A stretch of 9,546 nucleotides of DNA from JAQGMO01 sp050954505 (GTDB lineage Bacteria > Pseudomonadota > Gammaproteobacteria > Burkholderiales > Burkholderiaceae_D), in NCBI GenBank assembly GCA_050954505.1, contig JBPBPY010000493.1:1-9546 (forward strand), written 5' to 3'. The stretch's first letter is position 1. Every line of letters begins with the position of its first letter. The position numbers and the translations under genes were made by a program. Shown piece after piece: positions 5,294 through 9,546 of this stretch. The notes under the pieces were generated by a model that saw nothing but the letters and a program-made list of their open reading frames with translations, had not been told where the DNA came from and did no database searches.

Positions 5294-7666
5294 CTAAGCC
5301 ATCGCCATCGCTTTCGATGGTGCCTGCCAGGCCATCGACCAGGCGGCGAATTCTTCGGCAGGGATCGGCCTGCTCATGTAATAGCCCTGGGCCTGGTCGC
5401 AGCCCATGCGCGCCAGCAGGTCCCATACGACACGGGTTTCCACGCCTTCGGCAACCACGCGCAAGCCAATGTTGTGGCCCAGGTCGATGGTCGAACGGAC
5501 GATCTTTGTATCGTCGAGATCACGCTCCATGTTCAGCACGAATGACTTGTCGATCTTCAGCTCATCGACCGGCAGCCGTTTCAGGTAAGCCAGCGAGGAA
5601 TAGCCGGTGCCGAAGTCATCGATGGACAGGTCCACGCCCATGGCATGCAATCGCTCCAGGGTGGTTAGCGCGCGCACCGGGTCGTCCATGATGGCACTTT
5701 CCGTAATTTCCAGGCAAAACGCCTGGGCACTGACCCCATGGCGCGCCAAGATGGCACCGAATTTGATGGGCAAGTCCTGGTCGAGCAGGTCGCGGGTGGA
5801 AATATTCACTGAAATCTTTGGCGTCAGCCCCATCCTGCCCAGCTTTTCCGACATGGCTGCCGATTGCTCCAGCATCCAGTGCGTCAGGACCCGAATGAAT
5901 CCCGTCTGCTCGGCAAACGGGATGAAATGATCGGGGAAGACCAGGCCGCGCACGGGGTGCAGCCAGCGTACCAGCGACTCGGCGCCGACCACGGCACCGG
6001 TCTTGAGATCGAGCTTGGGTTGCAGGTACAGGCGAAATTCCTGGTTGTCGATGGCGTGGCGCAGTTCGGTCAGCAGCGAGAGGCTGTTCTGGCTGGTCTG
6101 GTCGAACGCCGGGTCGTACACCACCGCTTCATTGCCCCCGCGTTTGGCCACATACATGGCGACTTCGGCGCGGCTGATCAATGACTCCGGATCGGCGCCG
6201 TGAGCCGGATAGCCGGCAATGCCGATGCCGGCACCAAGATCGATGGTCTGTTCATCGAGCGTGATGGGCAACTCCAGCGCAGTCAGAATGCGTGCTGCCA
6301 CCTCGCGGGCCTGCTTCAGGTCGATGCTGCCCAGCAGGATCGCGAATTCATCGCCGCCGAGCCGGGCGATGCGCTCCTGGGTGCCGCTGGCCTGCAGCTT
6401 CAGGCGCTGGGCAACCTTGCGCAGCAGGGCGTCGCCAAAGCCATGGCCAAGCACATCATTGACATTCTTGAAGCGGTCCAGGTCCATCATCAGAATAAAA
6501 CAGGCACCAGCCGAATGGCGCGCGGTTTCGATCGCTTCCTCGAGGTAAAGGGAAAACTGGGCGCGGTTCGGCAAGTCGGTCAGCGTATCCCAGTAGGCAA
6601 GCTTGCGGATTTCCATCTCGCGCTGGGCAATGCCGGCGCGCATGCTTTCAAAGGCCTGGGCCAACTGGCCGATTTCATCGTCGCGTTCGCTGACCGGCGT
6701 TTCCCGGTAGTCGCCAGCGCCCAACCGGCGCGCCGTGTCGGAAAGGCCGCGCAGCGGCCTGGTCATGCGCCGTGCAGTGATCACCGACAAGGCCACGGCC
6801 ACGACGGTACCGACTGCGGTGATGATCAGCAGGATCAGCTGCAGCCGCCGGTAGGGCGCAATCGCTTCATTGATCGAGCGTTGCAGCACGAATACGGCCG
6901 CCTGGCCGGAATTGGACACCAGGCTGCTGACGACGGCGCTGAAATCCTCATTGTCCAGAGTGGCACGCGCAATGAACATGGACATTTTCTGGTCGGTGGT
7001 CGGCAGACTGGCGGCCATGCCCTCGGCACGGGCCGCCGTCAGCGTGCTTGCCGTGGGCAGCCAGCTGCCTTTGTCGTCGCGCGTGAAAATCGACACATCC
7101 AGATCCGACAGGTCGCGCATGTCCTTGGTCAGGTTTTGATTGATGGGAAACGCCATGGCGATCCAGCCGATGGTGATCGGCGCCTTGACCGGCACCACCA
7201 CCAGCTGGAACGGCGCCCAGTCCAGCATCATGTTGGCGCTGGCGCTGCCGCTTTCTTCCGCCTTGTCGACCAGTCGCTGTACCGAAATTTCCATGCCGGC
7301 AGGAATGGCGGCCTGCGACGCTGCCCGCGTCTTGCCATCCTGGCCGACAAACAGGGTCAGCGCGGCACCAATGCGGGCGCCGTGATTGATCAGTGCCGAC
7401 TCGATGGTTTCCCGGTCATTGCTGCCAATGGCTTCGCGAAAACCATAGTCCTTCGACAGCAGCAGCGCCCCCTGCGCCAGCTTTTGCGCATTCTGGTCCA
7501 GCAAGCGGGCAAAGATGCGTTGCCCGACCACCAGGTTGTCACGAATCGATGCGCGGGCATTTTCATCGATGGCGGTACGGATGGCAAAAAAGCCGGCAAC
7601 CTGCATGGTCAGCAGCAGCACCAGGAACAGGGTGACGATTCGGCTTTCCAGGCTGTGGAATCGCAT
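5294..7666 (-). CDS. Membrane GGDEF-EAL protein with periplasmic double-Cache-like sensor
   Basis: Predicted to make and/or degrade cyclic di-GMP at the inner membrane. Order: TM1 about 10-29; periplasmic sensor about 30-272, which looks like a double-Cache (dCache_3-type) fold; TM2 about 275-297; HAMP about 298-350; GGDEF domain about 352-515; EAL domain about 530-775. The cyclase site is canonical (RLGGDEF, GGDEF at 437-441; DLDRFK 395-400). The inhibitory I-site RxxD is absent: GTQE occupies 428-431. In the phosphodiesterase domain the signature EAL reads ESL (563-565), but Glu563 remains, and so do Asn621, Glu653, Asp683-Asp684 in DDFGTGYSS, Lys704 and Glu740, so activity is likely. The gene starts at ATG 7664-7666, 12 bp after the cupredoxin gene. 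No close Shine-Dalgarno match is seen, so translational coupling is possible. Confidence 0.94.
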   Translation of the reverse strand: MRFHSLESRIVTLFLVLLLTMQVAGFFAIRTAIDENARASIRDNLVVGQRIFARLLDQNAQKLAQGALLLSKDYGFREAIGSNDRETIESALINHGARIGAALTLFVGQDGKTRAASQAAIPAGMEISVQRLVDKAEESGSASANMMLDWAPFQLVVVPVKAPITIGWIAMAFPINQNLTKDMRDLSDLDVSIFTRDDKGSWLPTASTLTAARAEGMAASLPTTDQKMSMFIARATLDNEDFSAVVSSLVSNSGQAAVFVLQRSINEAIAPYRRLQLILLIITAVGTVVAVALSVITARRMTRPLRGLSDTARRLGAGDYRETPVSERDDEIGQLAQAFESMRAGIAQREMEIRKLAYWDTLTDLPNRAQFSLYLEEAIETARHSAGACFILMMDLDRFKNVNDVLGHGFGDALLRKVAQRLKLQASGTQERIARLGGDEFAILLGSIDLKQAREVAARILTALELPITLDEQTIDLGAGIGIAGYPAHGADPESLISRAEVAMYVAKRGGNEAVVYDPAFDQTSQNSLSLLTELRHAIDNQEFRLYLQPKLDLKTGAVVGAESLVRWLHPVRGLVFPDHFIPFAEQTGFIRVLTHWMLEQSAAMSEKLGRMGLTPKISVNISTRDLLDQDLPIKFGAILARHGVSAQAFCLEITESAIMDDPVRALTTLERLHAMGVDLSIDDFGTGYSSLAYLKRLPVDELKIDKSFVLNMERDLDDTKIVRSTIDLGHNIGLRVVAEGVETRVVWDLLARMGCDQAQGYYMSRPIPAEEFAAWSMAWQAPSKAMAMA

Positions 7667-7678
7667 GGTGCGCCGGCT

Positions 7679-8323
7679 TCAGTTGGCAACGCTGCCAGGC
7701 TTGATGGTCAATGCCAGCATGGCGCTGACATCGGTTGCGGCCAGCGTCAATTCCTTGTCGGCGGGTGCGCCGCCAGGTGACTGGTTGTAGTGCCAGGCCT
7801 TGAGCATATACTTGCCGGCCACCAGGTTTTCCAGCCGTGCCCGTCCGCTGGCATCGGTCTTGGCGAAGTAGGGGGTGTTGACGATGTGGATGTAGGCAAC
7901 CATCTGGTCATGGATATTGCATCCCAAAACCACGCTGCCAGGCTTGTCGAACAGGATGGGTGTGCCCGGTGTGCCGGAGTACAGCTTGAGTTCGAAAATC
8001 TTTGGCGGCGAAAAGGAATACACCTGGTGGCGTACCGTGTCGTTGTTGGGAAAGTCGATTTCCGTGCCGGTCTGGATGACGGTCATCAACGGCATGAACT
8101 TGCGTGATTTCTGCTCCACCGTACTGCGCTTGAGCTGCCTGGGCAGCGCCTGGCCAGACAGCGGTTCGGCATACACGGCGCCATCGGCCACCGGCTTGCC
8201 ATTGGCATCATTGAGCTGGACCGAAACCGATGCGGCAAGGGCACCGCTCAGCGGCATCGACATCAGCAGGCTCAAGATCACAGGCGGCGTGATTCTGCGC
8301 GCCAGGCGGGAAGAAAAAGTCAT
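7679..8323 (-). CDS. Periplasmic cupredoxin-like protein
   Basis: An exported protein with a signal peptide (residues 1 to about 31, ending near ALA-A). The central cupredoxin-like domain has candidate type 1 copper ligands: His in TVRHQVYSF (99 from ATG 8323), then Cys135, His138 and Met141 in the CxxHxxM motif GCNIHDQM. The region before (about 33-60) is a beta-sandwich-like strand set. The C-terminal part (about 155-180, TDASGRARLENLVAGKYML) resembles a carboxypeptidase-like regulatory domain. Such proteins are often labelled methylamine utilization proteins, but no mau gene is nearby and I do not infer that role. The start could be TTG 8327-8329; I chose ATG 8321-8323, which still gives a normal signal peptide. 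It is the first gene of the cluster with the GGDEF-EAL protein and arfB, and probably binds copper or senses redox state in the periplasm. Confidence 0.88.
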   Translation of the reverse strand: MTFSSRLARRITPPVILSLLMSMPLSGALAASVSVQLNDANGKPVADGAVYAEPLSGQALPRQLKRSTVEQKSRKFMPLMTVIQTGTEIDFPNNDTVRHQVYSFSPPKIFELKLYSGTPGTPILFDKPGSVVLGCNIHDQMVAYIHIVNTPYFAKTDASGRARLENLVAGKYMLKAWHYNQSPGGAPADKELTLAATDVSAMLALTIKPGSVAN

Positions 8324-8333
8324 CGGCAATCTT

Positions 8334-8456
8334 GATCCGTTTTTGCGATTATTGCTTTGGGGAAAATATGCCTGACTTTAGCATAATTCATTTCAGCACG
8401 GATAAAATCCGTTGCCGAAAAACTGCAAAATATCTAAAAATTGCAAAAACGGAAGT
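8334..8456. repeat. 17-bp imperfect inverted repeat in A+T-rich spacer, with central hairpin
   Basis: Arms 8334-8350 and 8440-8456 match in 14 of 17 positions in inverted orientation, including a perfect 10-bp core (ccgtttttgc, 8337-8346, against gcaaaaacgg, 8443-8452). Near the midpoint lies a perfect 6-bp hairpin, acggat/atccgt with loop aaa (8398-8412). The spacer (8324-8524) is much richer in A+T than the rest of the window and must hold the promoter of the cupredoxin cluster and the end of the upstream gene. I found no promoter with both boxes convincing. The arms may be paired regulator sites or remnants of a small mobile repeat. Confidence 0.5.
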
Positions 8457-8524
8457 TGAAACACACTGCTGCGAGATTTCCATGACTGCAAAGCACTTTT
8501 TACCGTTTCATTACGGCGCCGCCC

Positions 8525-9546
8525 TTACATGAAATAATAAACGTCCAGCCAGGCTCCATCATGATCTTCGAACGGATTCTCCGAATACACGCTTTGACTT
8601 TGGCGATATATTGCATCGATCGCTTTGGCGTAAGTGGAGTCCGTTTCAGGCGAACCAGTTCGCGTTACCGTAAGGAAATCAGTCAACCCGGAATTTCCGC
8701 GTCCATCGTCCAGATCCCAGATGCGGCTCGATCCGTTGAGGTCCGATGTATCGGTGATCCTGATGAACTCATAGGTTCTGCTCGATCCAAACTCGAAGTG
8801 ATAATTCAGCGCACCGACCTTGACATCGCCAGAGTATGCGTCAGCCAGATTGCGGATTGGCTGCACGAACGCAGTGTCGAACGCAGTAGGCAGAGAAGCA
8901 CCGATGTTGCCGATGCCGGCGCCGACATACAGCAGGTCGCCGTTATCGATGACATCAGCTTGATTGCCGGCGCCGGGATTGTCCAGAATGGCGGCGTAGG
9001 GCATGTCGGGCACATCGCGCATTGACGCCTGCACCAGCACTTTGTAGCTCCCGGTATAGGGGCCGTCTTTCACTATGACCTGGCCGAATTGCTGCAGTTG
9101 CAGGGTGACCTCGGTTTGCAGCGTGCTGATGGCTTCGTTGGTGACGGCATCTACGACCTGATATTGAAAGCCATTGTTTTTCCCGCCGATCAGATAAGGT
9201 GCTTCGGTATACACCAGTGTATCGAGTTGATCGACGCTCAGGGTGGTGCTGCTGCGAATGAGCGTGGCGTCGTCGCCGTAACGCAGGGTGCCGTTTCGGC
9301 CGGATTCAAGCGGGCCGACAATGACCTTGTACCTTGCATGATCCGCCGGATCAAGTTCGGCAAAACCGAACTCTTCCGGGCTGAAGACATGTTTGAAGGC
9401 GTTGTCATCAACCGTGAAGTTCGATGGCTGTGGCACGGCCGGCGCCAGCTCGACACCGGCAAAGTCGGATTGCACCAGGCTGCGTTGCAGACCGGCGACG
9501 ACGATTTTCAACTCCGCATTGCCATCGCCGCTGGTGTCGGCAAACA
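8525..9546 (-). CDS. C-terminal part of a large RTX/cadherin-like surface protein (5' end outside window)
   Basis: The frame is open to the window edge; 339 residues are visible and it ends at TAA 8525-8527. The first visible residues, FADTSGDGNAELKIVV then LVQSDF, resemble the segment that follows RTX calcium-binding repeats in serralysin-type C-terminal regions (DxNGDGxADF...LTAxDF). Next (about 40-130) is a cadherin/CSPG-like repeat with FGFAELDPADHARYKV, GTLRYGD and LSVDQLDTLVYTE, typical of giant secreted adhesins. The last 200 or so residues, ending DVYYFM, are not recognised. They contain no GGxGxDxL repeats, no sortase signal and no autotransporter barrel, so a type 1 secretion signal is possible but unproven. 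An internal TTG at 9509-9511 is not a credible start because the family resemblance continues upstream of it. The gene lies directly upstream of the cupredoxin/c-di-GMP cluster on the same strand. Confidence 0.75.
   Translation of the reverse strand, partial: FADTSGDGNAELKIVVAGLQRSLVQSDFAGVELAPAVPQPSNFTVDDNAFKHVFSPEEFGFAELDPADHARYKVIVGPLESGRNGTLRYGDDATLIRSSTTLSVDQLDTLVYTEAPYLIGGKNNGFQYQVVDAVTNEAISTLQTEVTLQLQQFGQVIVKDGPYTGSYKVLVQASMRDVPDMPYAAILDNPGAGNQADVIDNGDLLYVGAGIGNIGASLPTAFDTAFVQPIRNLADAYSGDVKVGALNYHFEFGSSRTYEFIRITDTSDLNGSSRIWDLDDGRGNSGLTDFLTVTRTGSPETDSTYAKAIDAIYRQSQSVYSENPFEDHDGAWLDVYYFM

Noticed and set aside
6200..7780. Long (526-codon) + strand open frame
   Set aside because: Antisense to the GGDEF-EAL gene; low-complexity Gln/His/Arg-rich translation with no motif.
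7679..8323. Methylamine utilization role for the cupredoxin
   Set aside because: The label is common for this family, but no methylamine dehydrogenase or other mau gene is present, so only the fold is supported.
8341..8400. Promoter of the cupredoxin cluster on the - strand
   Set aside because: AATAAT- and TATGCT-like -10 boxes exist, but neither has a credible -35 box at 16-18 bp.
8332..8532. 66-codon + strand frame in the A+T-rich spacer
   Set aside because: TTG start, no Shine-Dalgarno sequence, no motif, and it runs over the inverted repeat and the end of the next gene.

Overview
The window is high-GC chromosomal DNA of a betaproteobacterium. OmpR, EnvZ, IspF and ArfB all read as Burkholderiales-like, and Oxalobacteraceae is my best guess, made from protein resemblance alone. 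I see no insertion sequences, tRNA or rRNA genes, CRISPR arrays or phage genes. No stretch without a gene exceeds 200 bases.

Layout. Positions 1-850 (+) hold the 3' end of ispD followed by ispF, two steps of the MEP isoprenoid pathway. IspF carries an unusual N-terminal extension partly encoded by a 9-bp tandem repeat. Positions 901-4259 (-) hold, in transcription order, ompR, envZ (together an osmoregulatory-type two-component system) and an SRAP/HMCES-type abasic-site DNA-crosslinking protein. The ompR-envZ gap is long and structured, with two hairpins and short tandem repeats. Divergent from ompR is a small Arg-rich secreted protein (4421-4702, +). The shared upstream region has a plausible ompR promoter and a tandem GxxAC motif resembling OmpR boxes.

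Positions 4703-4834 are a convergent intergenic region made almost entirely of nested tandem repeats. Positions 4835-8323 (-) form a tight three-gene cluster with gaps of exactly 12 bp: a periplasmic cupredoxin-like protein, a membrane GGDEF-EAL protein with a large periplasmic sensor, and the ribosome-rescue hydrolase ArfB. An A+T-rich spacer with an inverted repeat (8324-8524) separates this cluster from the C-terminal part of a large RTX/cadherin-like surface protein (8525 to the window edge, -).

How the genes may work together. The most interesting unit is the cupredoxin plus GGDEF-EAL pair next to a large secreted or adhesin-type protein. It suggests a periplasmic copper or redox input into c-di-GMP signalling, possibly affecting surface attachment. 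That is inference from gene order. Everything else belongs to well-known families, although several carry non-standard insertions or repeats.
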